64,000 nucleotides of DNA. It comes from HGM04593 sp045631905 (GTDB lineage: Bacteria; Bacteroidota; Bacteroidia; Bacteroidales; Bacteroidaceae). The notes below the pieces were generated by a model that worked only from the letters and a program-made list of their open reading frames with translations, was not told the DNA's origin and searched no databases. Shown here in pieces: positions 33,309-41,631 of the stretch. The DNA lies in contig JAZQVO010000031.1 in the NCBI GenBank assembly GCA_045631905.1, forward strand, positions 1-64,000, given 5' to 3'. Both the position numbers and the translations under genes were made by a program. Within the stretch, counting starts at the first letter, position 1. Every line of letters starts with the position of its first letter.

Positions 33309-34447
33309 TTTAACAATCTGTTTTTAATGTTCCACAATACTTTTTCCACAAATATTGAGAGTGCGCTCTTGTGCAGACAATCTTCGGTGGCTTTGTGTAC
33401 ACCTTTCTTGAAGACCTTTTTGAAGAACTTGTCGCGTTGTTTTGGTTTTGTGGCACTCTTTTCTATTGCGGGGTTGTGTTTGAGTGCCTCGCTATATTCT
33501 ATCTCTCTGCAAAAGGGTGGTTGAATCTCCTTTTCGCTGTTTCTTACAAGCACAAGCGAGAGCCCCTTGTCGTCGTCGAGGTCGGGGCAGATATCCCAGC
33601 AACCCCATAGGTCGGCAAGCGTGATGTCGCTGCCACTTTTTCCTTTTCGGGCGGGGCAGGCATAGCACGATGGGCGCAGGCACAGGTCGCTCAAAAAACA
33701 GCGCATGAATGTGTCGCTGTCGAGCGGTTTGTAGGCGTAAAAGGCGTTGGTTGTCAGCGATAGGCTGAATCTTTTCCAGCCTATGACTTTGTCGCGGAAA
33801 CTAATCTCTTTTATATCATTTACGGGGCTTATCCCAAGCTCTCGGCATCTCTCTTCGAGGTAGCTTTTCCACACCTTGGGGCTGGGAGCACCGTGGCACA
33901 CAACATCTATCGTTGTGAGGTTTTTATACTCTTTGCGCAGGTATCGTTTGAGGCCTGCAATTTGGCAAGGTGTACCGCTGAAGAGCACCTCTCTCCCTGC
34001 TTTCAGCTGTTTCTCGGCCTCTTGGTAGCTGTTGCCTATGTTGCTCTGCACGTATTTACTGCCACGCAGGCGTTTTAACTCCTCGGTGGTCTCTACGGCT
34101 GTGTGTTCCACCTCCCACCTTTCGTTAAATGTTGCGCCAAACACAATACCGCCCTTTTTTATGGTCTCTTCGGCATATATGGTGAATATACCGCCCGACG
34201 AGCTTGCCTTGCGTGTCTCCTCGTCTTTGTTTATTGCAACAACTGTTTTTTGCGGTATCTGTTCCTTTCCTTGGTTGATGACGGGGCACACCTTTTCGCA
34301 CAGCCCGCAGGAGGTACATAAATCCTTGTCGGCCACGGGGTATAAAAAGCCCTCTTTATCCTCCTGCATGGTGATGCACTGTCGTGGGCATCTTTGCACG
34401 CATGCGTTACAACCGCAACATTTATGTTTGTCGGTGATTTTTATCAT
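33305..34447 (-). CDS. FrhB/F420-dehydrogenase beta-subunit-like iron-sulfur protein
   Basis: A 380-residue protein with an N-terminal two-cluster ferredoxin (CCGCNACVQRCP and CTSCGLCEKVCP, residues 10-54) followed by the coenzyme F420 hydrogenase/dehydrogenase beta-subunit domains: SSGGIFTIYAEE, GTPCQIAGLKRYL, DVVCHGAPSPKVW and the cysteine-rich CLRPSCYACPARKG. The organism type does not use F420, so a flavin cofactor is more likely. In capsule loci these proteins accompany pyruvyl transferases; a redox step on a sugar or the pyruvate donor is a guess. Overlaps both neighbours by 4 bases. Confidence 0.88.
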   Translation of the reverse strand: MIKITDKHKCCGCNACVQRCPRQCITMQEDKEGFLYPVADKDLCTSCGLCEKVCPVINQGKEQIPQKTVVAINKDEETRKASSSGGIFTIYAEETIKKGGIVFGATFNERWEVEHTAVETTEELKRLRGSKYVQSNIGNSYQEAEKQLKAGREVLFSGTPCQIAGLKRYLRKEYKNLTTIDVVCHGAPSPKVWKSYLEERCRELGISPVNDIKEISFRDKVIGWKRFSLSLTTNAFYAYKPLDSDTFMRCFLSDLCLRPSCYACPARKGKSGSDITLADLWGCWDICPDLDDDKGLSLVLVRNSEKEIQPPFCREIEYSEALKHNPAIEKSATKPKQRDKFFKKVFKKGVHKATEDCLHKSALSIFVEKVLWNIKNRLLK

Positions 34448-35982
34448 CGTTTAAAGAATCTCTTTTTCAGCTTACCTGCGTATGCTCTCAACAGCGTGCG
34501 CTCTTCTTTATCACAACCTATGTAATATATTGTAGCTCCTGCAGATAGTGCCGATGCCATGCACACGGTGATGAACCGTATAATTTCGTTTTCTATGTTA
34601 AAATAACATATTGCCGGCAGAATGCAAGATATTGCAGTTGTAGCTATAATGTTCAAATATATGTTTTTTATGTAGCTCATGGGGTTGAGCTTCACCGAGT
34701 ATCGCAGGAACATCAACCTTGCGATGAGGCATATTTGTGAAATTACGATAGCTACCATAAGGGTTACCTCGGGGAAGAATCCCTGCTTTAACAGGTAGTA
34801 CGATATGGGGAAATTCAGCAGTAGAATACCGCCCACCACAATCTGGTAGTCGCGTATGTTTCCGTTGGCCTTTTGCGCCGTAATAAGTGTGTTCGATAAT
34901 ATTTCGCTAAGCGAGAGAATTATAACCAATCTTGTGAAAAGCACGGTGTGCTCGGGAACCTGTCCTAACCAGATGTACAAAATAGCCTCTATCTCAAAGA
35001 AGATGGGTAACGACAAAAAGAGAAAGAGGTAATACGATAGTCGGGTTCCCTTAAATATTAGTTTGTGCATACGTTCCAAATTGCCCGACGCATACTCTTT
35101 TGTTATCTGCGGGTCGAGGGCAATCATGAAATTCGATGAAAATTGTCCGATAATGCTGTTTATCTGCATGGCAATACCGCGTGCGGCATTGATGGCCGGC
35201 CCGGTAAACATGTTTATTGCTATGTTTACTCCTTGGTCTTTCATCTGGCCTGCTGTGCAACCAATGAAGTTCCACCCGGCAAAGCCGAACATCTCCTTGA
35301 AAATCTTTTTGTCCCACATGGGGGTGTAGTGACACTCTTCGAAACGGCTCTTGCAGTAGTACCAATAGTAAAACTGCTTTATAAGTGTGGGTATGAGCGA
35401 TATAATGGCAAGCAGTATGAGCTTGTCGCCACCATAGTACTTTATGGAGAAGACTATGGCAAGGCGTGCAACAGCATCGAAGATAGAGAAGTAGGCATAT
35501 ATTCCCATCTTTTCGTGAGCTATGATGGCGGCGTTGTATGGTACCGATAATAGCCCCACGACAAAACCTATTGTACTGCACTGCAATACCCAATGTGCAG
35601 CAACCATGCGTTCGGCGGGTATAACCATCTTGTTGCATAGAAACCACACTCCTATGGTCTCTATGGCAAGTACCACAATTACTGCAAGTACTATGTGGAT
35701 ATTCATCGATGTTATGAACACCTTGTTGCTCTCCTTTTTGTCGTCCTTGCCAAGCGCAAAGGTTATGAATCGCGAGGCCGACGAGGTGAGCGAGTTGGAT
35801 ATTAGCGAGAACATCGATACAAGACCACCAACCACGTTGTTTATTCCATAGTTTACCACCCCTAACGCTTCGAGGGTTATGCGTGCAGTGAAGAAACTGA
35901 TGATCATCATCAGCCCCATGCGTGCATATAGCAGTAAGGTATTCTTCGCTATGCGTTTGTTTGCTTCGCTGTTGTTCTCCAT
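34444..35982 (-). CDS. Wzx-type repeat-unit flippase
   Basis: A 512-residue membrane protein with 12-14 helices of the MOP superfamily. The N-terminus ANKRIAKNTLLLYARMGLMMIISFFTARITLEALGVVNYG (seen as consecutive short motifs) is that of polysaccharide-type flippases: KNTLLLY, ITLEALG, YGINNVVGG. It would carry the undecaprenyl-linked repeat unit across the inner membrane for the Wzy-like polymerase at 21846. It overlaps the FrhB-like gene by four bases and follows the phosphatase gene by 28 bases. Confidence 0.9.
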   Translation of the reverse strand: MENNSEANKRIAKNTLLLYARMGLMMIISFFTARITLEALGVVNYGINNVVGGLVSMFSLISNSLTSSASRFITFALGKDDKKESNKVFITSMNIHIVLAVIVVLAIETIGVWFLCNKMVIPAERMVAAHWVLQCSTIGFVVGLLSVPYNAAIIAHEKMGIYAYFSIFDAVARLAIVFSIKYYGGDKLILLAIISLIPTLIKQFYYWYYCKSRFEECHYTPMWDKKIFKEMFGFAGWNFIGCTAGQMKDQGVNIAINMFTGPAINAARGIAMQINSIIGQFSSNFMIALDPQITKEYASGNLERMHKLIFKGTRLSYYLFLFLSLPIFFEIEAILYIWLGQVPEHTVLFTRLVIILSLSEILSNTLITAQKANGNIRDYQIVVGGILLLNFPISYYLLKQGFFPEVTLMVAIVISQICLIARLMFLRYSVKLNPMSYIKNIYLNIIATTAISCILPAICYFNIENEIIRFITVCMASALSAGATIYYIGCDKEERTLLRAYAGKLKKRFFKR

Positions 35983-36010
35983 CTTTCTTTGTTGTCTGCC
36001 TTTGAGGGTG

Positions 36011-36727
36011 TTATATCTCTGTATTCAGCAGAGTGCGCACCGTCTCCATCTCTTTTTTGTTGAGTGCAACAGAGTTAATGACATATAGTGCGTCTATGTC
36101 GTGCATGTCACTTCCAGCAACGTTGTACATCTCGTTTTTCAGTAACCACTGTGCTTTTTTCTGCGTAGCCTTGCCATATACTCCCGCAAGCGATATTATG
36201 TTGAGCTGGAACTTTACTCCCATCTCTTTGAGCTCTTTGTAGACCTCTTTTTCCATGTACATGTAGCGTTCGGGGTGGGCGAGCAGGGGGTGATAGCCTT
36301 TGCTCTGTATGCGTTTCAGGCTCTCTTTCAGCCTCATGGGAGGGGTGTAGTACGATGTCTCCACAAGCAGGTGGTTACCGGTTGTGCCTATTGGTAACAG
36401 GTCGTTCTTTTCGAGTAGGCCGAAAAAGTAGTTGTCGAGCATATACTCGCTTGCGAGGTGCAGGGTTATACCCCCATGGTACGAGGCCATGAACTCTTCG
36501 AAGCGTGCCTTCAAGCGTGTGGGGTGGTTGGGAAAATCCTCCATCACATGTGGTGTGAGCCACAGGTTCTTTATACCACTTGTCTCGTATGTGTCGAGTG
36601 TGGCAAGTGCTTCGGGTAGGTTTTGTACTCCGTCATCGATTGCGGGGAGCAGGTGGCTGTGGTAGTCGGTTGCCCCGCCGAGCAGTTGCTCGTTGCCTAT
36701 TTTCCTTTTTCTATCGAAAAACCACAT
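36011..36727 (-). CDS. PHP-type tyrosine phosphatase (CpsB/YwqE family)
   Basis: A 238-residue metal-dependent phosphotyrosine phosphatase that would reset the Wzc-like kinase encoded just upstream. PHP motifs are in order: TDYHSHLLPAIDDG, LTPHVMED, LVETSYYTPP, LLAHPERYMYM and AGSDMHDIDA, giving the His/Asp/Glu metal ligands. The frame opens five codons earlier with TTG, but the ATG at 36727 (MWFFDRKRK) is the likely start. It lies 21 bases after the kinase stop codon, a standard kinase-phosphatase pair. Confidence 0.9.
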   Translation of the reverse strand: MWFFDRKRKIGNEQLLGGATDYHSHLLPAIDDGVQNLPEALATLDTYETSGIKNLWLTPHVMEDFPNHPTRLKARFEEFMASYHGGITLHLASEYMLDNYFFGLLEKNDLLPIGTTGNHLLVETSYYTPPMRLKESLKRIQSKGYHPLLAHPERYMYMEKEVYKELKEMGVKFQLNIISLAGVYGKATQKKAQWLLKNEMYNVAGSDMHDIDALYVINSVALNKKEMETVRTLLNTEI

Positions 36728-36748
36728 GGTGTAATTATGCAAAATTTA

Positions 36749-39145
36749 TCACTTTTTCTTGTCGCCATGATAGCCGTAGCGGTAGCCGTATCTGTAACCA
36801 TAGCGGTAGCTGTAACGGTAACCATAACGGTAGCCATACTTGTAGTATCCGCCGTGGCTGTATGTTCCGTTTAGTATTATGGCAAGGCTTTTCAAGCGTT
36901 TCTCCTCGTGAATCTTTTCGAGCTCGGCAAGCATACTGCGTTCCAAAAGGCCTGTGCGCACAACAAAGAGTGTGCGGTCGCAGTGCTCCTCAATAATATG
37001 CGTGTCGGCTACAATGTCTACGGGAGGGCAGTCTACTATTATGTAGTTGTACTTTTTACGTAATTGCGCAATAAGTTCCCCATAGCGTTTGCCATGCAAC
37101 AGCTCGGTGGGGTTGGGAGGTATGGTGCCGACGGGTAACACGTGCAGATTCTCTATCCCATCGTACCCTTTAATAACCTCTTCTACGGTACTTATGTCAC
37201 CACTCAGGTAGTTGCTGAGACCTTTTGCGGGCGATGCTATGTAGGCCGATGTGGAGCCGTGGCGCATATCGCCGTCTATTACAAGTACTTTATCCTCTTT
37301 CAGTGCAAGGCTTGCCGCAATATTCATTGCAAGGAAGGTTTTTCCGCTACCGGGGTTGAAGGAGGTGAGTGCAAGCACATCGCAACCCTCTTTCGAGTTG
37401 GTCATGAAACGGAGGTTAGTGCGTAGCACGCGGAAGGCCTCGTTTATTATGTCGCGACTGCCGTTTTTTACAATAATTTTCTTCTCTCCCTTGCCCTGCA
37501 TCTGCTTTTTTGCCTCCTTCCTGTCGTCGGGGATAAACATAGGTATCTCGCCCAAGAAGGGTATGTCGAGCCCTTCGAGGTCTTTGCGACCGCGTATTTT
37601 GTTAAAAGTTATCTCCCTGTAAAAAATGAGCAGTGTAGGTATCAGCAATCCGGCGGCAAGTGCCAGCATGAGAGTGTTTTTTTTCATAGGTGCCACGGGC
37701 GTGCCTATGCTGTATGGTTTGGATATTATTCGCAGGTTGTTGGCCGCATACTCTTTTGAGAGCTCGTTCTCCTCTTTCTTTTGTAGGAGGAACATGTAGA
37801 GTGCGTTTTTTACTTTTTGCTGGCGCAGAATCGATTGCAGACGTTTTGTTTGTTCGGGGGTAGATGCGAGTGCCTGTTTGCTATTGCTCTCAACCTTTTT
37901 GGTGAAGCGTATCTGCGATTTTATAGCCTCAATCTCGGTGTCTGCCGCTACAAGTATCGTCTCTTTAAGTTTGTTCAGACGATTGTCGTAGTCGATGACA
38001 AGCGGGTTCTTCTCGCTACTGTTTTGCGCAATCTTGTTGCGTCGCAAGAGAGCCTCGTTGTACTCGTCTATGAGCGACTGCATATTGACGTTCTTTAAAC
38101 CAATGTTGTTGGGTAACAGGTAGTTCTTTTTGTCTTTGAGAATATCGATAAGGTATTGTACCACTTGCTGTTGGTTGGTAAGTTCGAGCAGCGTTTTTTC
38201 GTTCTCGCTGTTCTCGTTGAGAAGGCTGGTTTTTACTGTATTGCCCTGGCTGTCGCTACTTGTTTTTTGTGAACCGATGAGGCCGTCTATCTCCCACAGC
38301 TCTTCGCGTAGCAGGGCTATTCTCTCATCGAGGAACGCATCGGTGCTCACCGCTATGCGGTTGCGCTCTAACAACCATTTTTCATTGTATGTTTCGATGA
38401 TGGTGTTCAGTATGGCCTTTCCTCTCTTTGTCGATGTGTCTTTTATTTTGAGATTTACGATGGTTGTATTGTCGTTCTCGAAGTTGGCGCTATATTTCAG
38501 CAAAAACTCTTCGGCTGTCTTGTTTATGTTGGTGCGTGTAACAAAGATGTTTGTGTTTATGTTGGCCATCGGGCTCTCGGTGGGTGTTATGTGCATGCGT
38601 CCCAAGGGGGTGGAAACCGTATCCCCGCATTTTGCTCTGACAAAGCCCGATTCGTTCTCTTCTATTTTGTCGAATCCCCACATGTAGACCATACCTGCCT
38701 CATCGACCTGCATGGTGAAACTTGCATCTTCGCTTTTGCCTATGTCGAGCAGTTTAATGTTCACGGGTAGCTCATCGCCGAATATATCAGGGTTGTAGAA
38801 CTTGCCTTTGAGCGCATAATTCATGTCGAGTTGCAACTTGTTTATTGCCTCAATTATCATTGAGGGCGATTGCAGTGCTTTCAACTCCTCTTCGGCGATA
38901 CTGCGGTGACTCTCGCTGAACGATGTAAATGCAGCTGTGTTGTTGCTACGTGTCTCGCTGTCGTCTTTTATGAGAACGGTTGCCATGCTCACATAAACAG
39001 GCGGGGTGACGAGAATGTATAGCGTTGCCACCGATAGCGATATTATGAGCGCTATTACAAACCAATACCAGTTTGCGATGCAGTTGTACAACAGGTCCAC
39101 GATGGGCAACGTGTTTTCGTTTTGTTGTTTGTTTTTTACGGCCAT
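36749..39145 (-). CDS. Wzc-like polysaccharide copolymerase and tyrosine autokinase
   Basis: A 798-residue inner-membrane protein controlling chain length and export. Helix 1 is at about 28-47, the Wzz domain at 50-120, a periplasmic coiled-coil part at 260-470, helix 2 at 490-508. The cytoplasmic BY-kinase follows: Walker A NPGSGKT (597-603), Walker A' VLVIDGD (620-626), Walker B YIIVDCPP (701-708). The tail (762-792) holds 15 tyrosines, twelve of them at every second residue (770-792) in a YRYG-type repeat, an unusually dense target for autophosphorylation. The PHP phosphatase follows and the Wza-like gene precedes, as in other Bacteroidales loci. Confidence 0.93.
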   Translation of the reverse strand: MAVKNKQQNENTLPIVDLLYNCIANWYWFVIALIISLSVATLYILVTPPVYVSMATVLIKDDSETRSNNTAAFTSFSESHRSIAEEELKALQSPSMIIEAINKLQLDMNYALKGKFYNPDIFGDELPVNIKLLDIGKSEDASFTMQVDEAGMVYMWGFDKIEENESGFVRAKCGDTVSTPLGRMHITPTESPMANINTNIFVTRTNINKTAEEFLLKYSANFENDNTTIVNLKIKDTSTKRGKAILNTIIETYNEKWLLERNRIAVSTDAFLDERIALLREELWEIDGLIGSQKTSSDSQGNTVKTSLLNENSENEKTLLELTNQQQVVQYLIDILKDKKNYLLPNNIGLKNVNMQSLIDEYNEALLRRNKIAQNSSEKNPLVIDYDNRLNKLKETILVAADTEIEAIKSQIRFTKKVESNSKQALASTPEQTKRLQSILRQQKVKNALYMFLLQKKEENELSKEYAANNLRIISKPYSIGTPVAPMKKNTLMLALAAGLLIPTLLIFYREITFNKIRGRKDLEGLDIPFLGEIPMFIPDDRKEAKKQMQGKGEKKIIVKNGSRDIINEAFRVLRTNLRFMTNSKEGCDVLALTSFNPGSGKTFLAMNIAASLALKEDKVLVIDGDMRHGSTSAYIASPAKGLSNYLSGDISTVEEVIKGYDGIENLHVLPVGTIPPNPTELLHGKRYGELIAQLRKKYNYIIVDCPPVDIVADTHIIEEHCDRTLFVVRTGLLERSMLAELEKIHEEKRLKSLAIILNGTYSHGGYYKYGYRYGYRYSYRYGYRYGYRYGYHGDKKK

Positions 39146-39200
39146 AGTCAGAGGCTGTTTAAATTTATAAAAAATAAATCTCTATGGGAGTGTTTTTTGT

Positions 39201-39998
39201 TTATCGGTTGTCTATGAATGTGACAAGTGCCATGACAAACGAGGCAAGCGACATCCAGAACGATGTTGAGCGCATGGTGTTGCTGTTTATTGTGGCTTGT
39301 CCTGCACGTTTGGCGTTAGGCTTTACATACACGATATCGTTCTGTTGCAGGTAGTATGCAGGCGAAGAGTATATATCTGTTGCCGATGTCAGGTCTATCT
39401 GGTACATCTTCTGCTCGTCTCCCTCCTGGCGAATAACCGTTACATCGTTGCGGGTACCTTCAATCTTCAAGTCGCCTGCCATGGCTATCGCATCGATAAT
39501 TGTTATTGCATCGCGGTCTATGTTTTTCTTTCCAGGGCTGTTCACCTCTCCAAGAACGGTTATCTGTTGGTTAATATATTCGACGGTAACGTGAGGGTCG
39601 AGAACGAGTTCTCTTTTAATAAGTTCACTTTTAATGAGTTCTGCTATCTCCTCGCGTGTCTTGTTCTCGACGTTTATTTTCCCAATTACCGGGAAGTCGA
39701 TGTTTCCAAAGCTGTCCACATTGTATGTGGCTACATTGCTTGCGTTAGAGCTTGTGCTGTTCTCGCTTCCGAGGTAGCGGTTAGGCACAGCAATGTTGAA
39801 CATCATTGTGAGCTCGGGGTCCTGGCAGTTTACAACAACGGCTATTTTGTCGCCGGGTTTTATTTTAATCTTGTTTTCGAGTGTTGTAATGCCTTTTGTG
39901 TCACCATGTTGCATGTCCTGGAAGTATGTTACCTTTTTGGTTGTGTTGCAACTTGCTACCATTACGGCCATGAATAGAATCGTAAAAATCTTTTTCAT
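39201..39998 (-). CDS. Wza-like polysaccharide export lipoprotein
   Basis: A 265-residue outer-membrane export protein. A lipoprotein signal ends MVASC (Cys17). The Poly_export domain (about 43-130: IKIKPGDKIAVVV, DSFGNIDFPVIGKINV, EIAELIKSEL) is followed by an SLBB domain (about 138-190: ITVLGEVNSPGKKNI, IIDAIAMAGDL) and a C-terminal hydrophobic helix (MSLASFVMALVTFI) that would form the outer-membrane crown. It is shorter than E. coli Wza, with one SLBB unit, as is usual for Bacteroidota. It precedes the kinase by 55 bases. Confidence 0.92.
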   Translation of the reverse strand: MKKIFTILFMAVMVASCNTTKKVTYFQDMQHGDTKGITTLENKIKIKPGDKIAVVVNCQDPELTMMFNIAVPNRYLGSENSTSSNASNVATYNVDSFGNIDFPVIGKINVENKTREEIAELIKSELIKRELVLDPHVTVEYINQQITVLGEVNSPGKKNIDRDAITIIDAIAMAGDLKIEGTRNDVTVIRQEGDEQKMYQIDLTSATDIYSSPAYYLQQNDIVYVKPNAKRAGQATINSNTMRSTSFWMSLASFVMALVTFIDNR

Positions 39999-40021
39999 AA
40001 ATATCTGTTTTTATTTGTTTT

Positions 40022-40561
40022 TCATAGAATTTCAATAAAATCGGGAGAAATTTCGGTGTTTATTGCAACCGATGCCACACCCTCCACGAGCACCACTACG
40101 CGTTTGTTTCTTTTACCCTTTATTTTAACAAAAACACCTTCGGTGCCGTCGAAAGCTCCACCATGTATGCGCACTTTGCAACCTTTGGTTATGTCAAGCT
40201 CGTCGGGGCTGAGATAGGTTATTTCGTCCATGCGATTCTGCGTTATGGCGATGAATTGTTGCATCTCCTTGTCGGGCACGGTTATGGGTATGTTTTTTCC
40301 ATCGCGGGGTGTTGTGCGGTATTGCAGGTAGTCGGCAACCCTTTTTATCTCTTTGATATTTTCCTTAGATGTGTGTACGAATATAAGATTGTGTATCGCG
40401 GGAACGATGACATGTTTTTTTCTACCTCCCCGTTCTACGAGGGTTTTGGTCATGGGGATAAAATTTTCAACCCCTTTGCCATCGAGAAAATCTTTTGCTC
40501 TAAGTTCGCGACGGTAGGGTGCGCTCATTACATACCATTTGATGTCGTCGCTTTCGTTCAT
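40022..40561 (-). CDS. UpxY-like NusG-family antiterminator
   Basis: A 179-residue NusG paralogue that lets RNA polymerase read through a long polysaccharide operon. The N-terminal NGN domain is clear: KWYVMSAPYRRELRAKDFL, VPAIHNLIFVHTS, and YRTTPRDGKNIPITVPDKEM. The C-terminal KOW domain is KGCKVRIHGGAFDGTEGVFVKI cut short at GKRNKRVVVLVEG. It is the first gene of the locus, with a leader of about 175 bases after the promoter at 40744-40775, matching the way UpxY proteins act on their own operon leader. No UpxZ-type inhibitor gene follows; Wza comes next after 23 bases. Confidence 0.9.
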   Translation of the reverse strand: MNESDDIKWYVMSAPYRRELRAKDFLDGKGVENFIPMTKTLVERGGRKKHVIVPAIHNLIFVHTSKENIKEIKRVADYLQYRTTPRDGKNIPITVPDKEMQQFIAITQNRMDEITYLSPDELDITKGCKVRIHGGAFDGTEGVFVKIKGKRNKRVVVLVEGVASVAINTEISPDFIEIL

Positions 40562-40743
40562 ATTTTTTGTCGTGCGCTTGCGAAAGTGTATACCTCTGGC
40601 TCCTCATTGCGTGCGTAACGCATTGAGTTACAATTTGTTAAAAATTTGAAGGGCTGTATTATGCGTCTCTCCGTCACAAGAACAAGTAATATTATTACTT
40701 TTTGACAAAGATTTTGTGTAGCGTAGTCCCCTCTTCTATCCTA

Positions 40744-40775
40744 CAAAGATATTGAAAATGATGCAAATAAACAAA
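40744..40775 (-). promoter_or_regulatory. Main promoter of the polysaccharide locus
   Basis: Minus-strand TTTG (40772-40775), 20 bases, TATCTTTG (40744-40751): full consensus. The -33 box lies inside the left arm of the perfect 21-bp hairpin at 40756-40801, which is also the terminator of the gene upstream. Confidence 0.78.
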
Positions 40776-40801
40776 CCGCCGTTTGTTTATTTGCATCATT
40801 T
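40756..40801 (-). terminator. Terminator of the methyltransferase gene, overlapping the capsule promoter
   Basis: Perfect 21-bp arms (40756-40776 and 40781-40801) with a CGCC loop, 19 bases after the methyltransferase stop codon. On the minus strand it is followed by TTTTC. AT-rich but very long stem. Confidence 0.7.
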
Positions 40802-40820
40802 ATTGTTAAATTATTGTTTT

Positions 40821-41546
40821 TTATAAAGAGAGGCAAGCCAAGTAGTCGTAGTGTTCTCCGTCTAAACATTTTGTGCATTTGAAACCATGCTCTTCGGCAT
40901 ACATGGAGAGGGTTTCAAAGTCTATGTACAGCCAGTCGAAAGGCTCGCCTGTCGTGTTGCGGTAACGCATCTTGTAATCAACCTCTCCGTAATATCCCGA
41001 CGCGAGGTTTATATCCATGGAGCCGTCGTCGTTCATGAATATATATCTTATGTCCGAGGAGTCGAGCAGTATGTGGCCGCCCGGCGCGAGCAGTCGTCGT
41101 GCGGCACGAAAGAATATCTCTAATCTTTCGACCTTGCCGACTATGCCTATTCCGTTCATGGCCAATAGTATGGTGTCGAACTTTTCGGTGAAGGTTTCAT
41201 CGAAAAAGTTTATGTTGCGTGCGTCGATACCGCGCTCTTTCATCACGTCGACCGACAGCTGGGATATATCTATGGCTACAACCTCGTGGCCTCGCGATTT
41301 TAGTTCGAGGCTGTGGCAGCCAGAGCCTGCACCTACATCGAGCACCCTGCCTTTGCACAGCTCTATGGCTTTTTGTTCTTGCGGGGGCATCTCGTCGAAT
41401 GTGCGAAAGAGTGTGCCGACAGGTATTTCGTCCTCGTAGAACATTGAGGAGAATACTCTCAGTTTGCCGGCTTTCCCTGTTTTGTGATATTCGGCAATAG
41501 CTCGCCCCATAGGGTCCTTGTCACATGCTATTTTGCTGTTTTCCAT
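40821..41546 (-). CDS. Class I SAM-dependent methyltransferase
   Basis: A 241-residue Rossmann-fold methyltransferase. The SAM site is GRVLDVGAGSGCHSLEL (motif I), with VVAIDISQLSVDVM (motif II, acidic end of beta-2), FDTILLAMNGIGIVG (motif IV) and LLAPGGHILLDSSDI (motif VI). The N-terminal helical part and the C-terminal FDWLYIDFETLSMYAEEHGF suit small-molecule acceptors, but the substrate cannot be read. It follows GT9 on the same strand after a terminator and is cut off from the capsule operon by the hairpin at 40756-40801. Confidence 0.85.
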   Translation of the reverse strand: MENSKIACDKDPMGRAIAEYHKTGKAGKLRVFSSMFYEDEIPVGTLFRTFDEMPPQEQKAIELCKGRVLDVGAGSGCHSLELKSRGHEVVAIDISQLSVDVMKERGIDARNINFFDETFTEKFDTILLAMNGIGIVGKVERLEIFFRAARRLLAPGGHILLDSSDIRYIFMNDDGSMDINLASGYYGEVDYKMRYRNTTGEPFDWLYIDFETLSMYAEEHGFKCTKCLDGEHYDYLACLSL

Positions 41547-41561
41547 TGTTTTGTCTTTAAG

Positions 41562-41589
41562 AAAAGAGGTTGCCCTGGCAACCTCTTTT
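41562..41589. terminator. Terminator after the GT9 gene
   Basis: AAAAGAGGTTGCC/GGCAACCTCTTTT, 13-bp arms around CT, T-rich on both sides, 43 bases after the stop codon of the GT9 gene. Confidence 0.75.
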
Positions 41590-41631
41590 TGTTTGTAATA
41601 TGTTTCAAAAACAACCCCTTGGGGGTGTTTT

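Noticed and set aside
36764..36860. CRISPR-like or spacer repeats
   Set aside because: The repeated units are the codons of the Tyr-rich tail of the Wzc-like kinase.
40562..40820. Invertible capsule promoter
   Set aside because: The only strong inverted repeat has a 4-base loop, so nothing can be flipped; it reads as a terminator stem.
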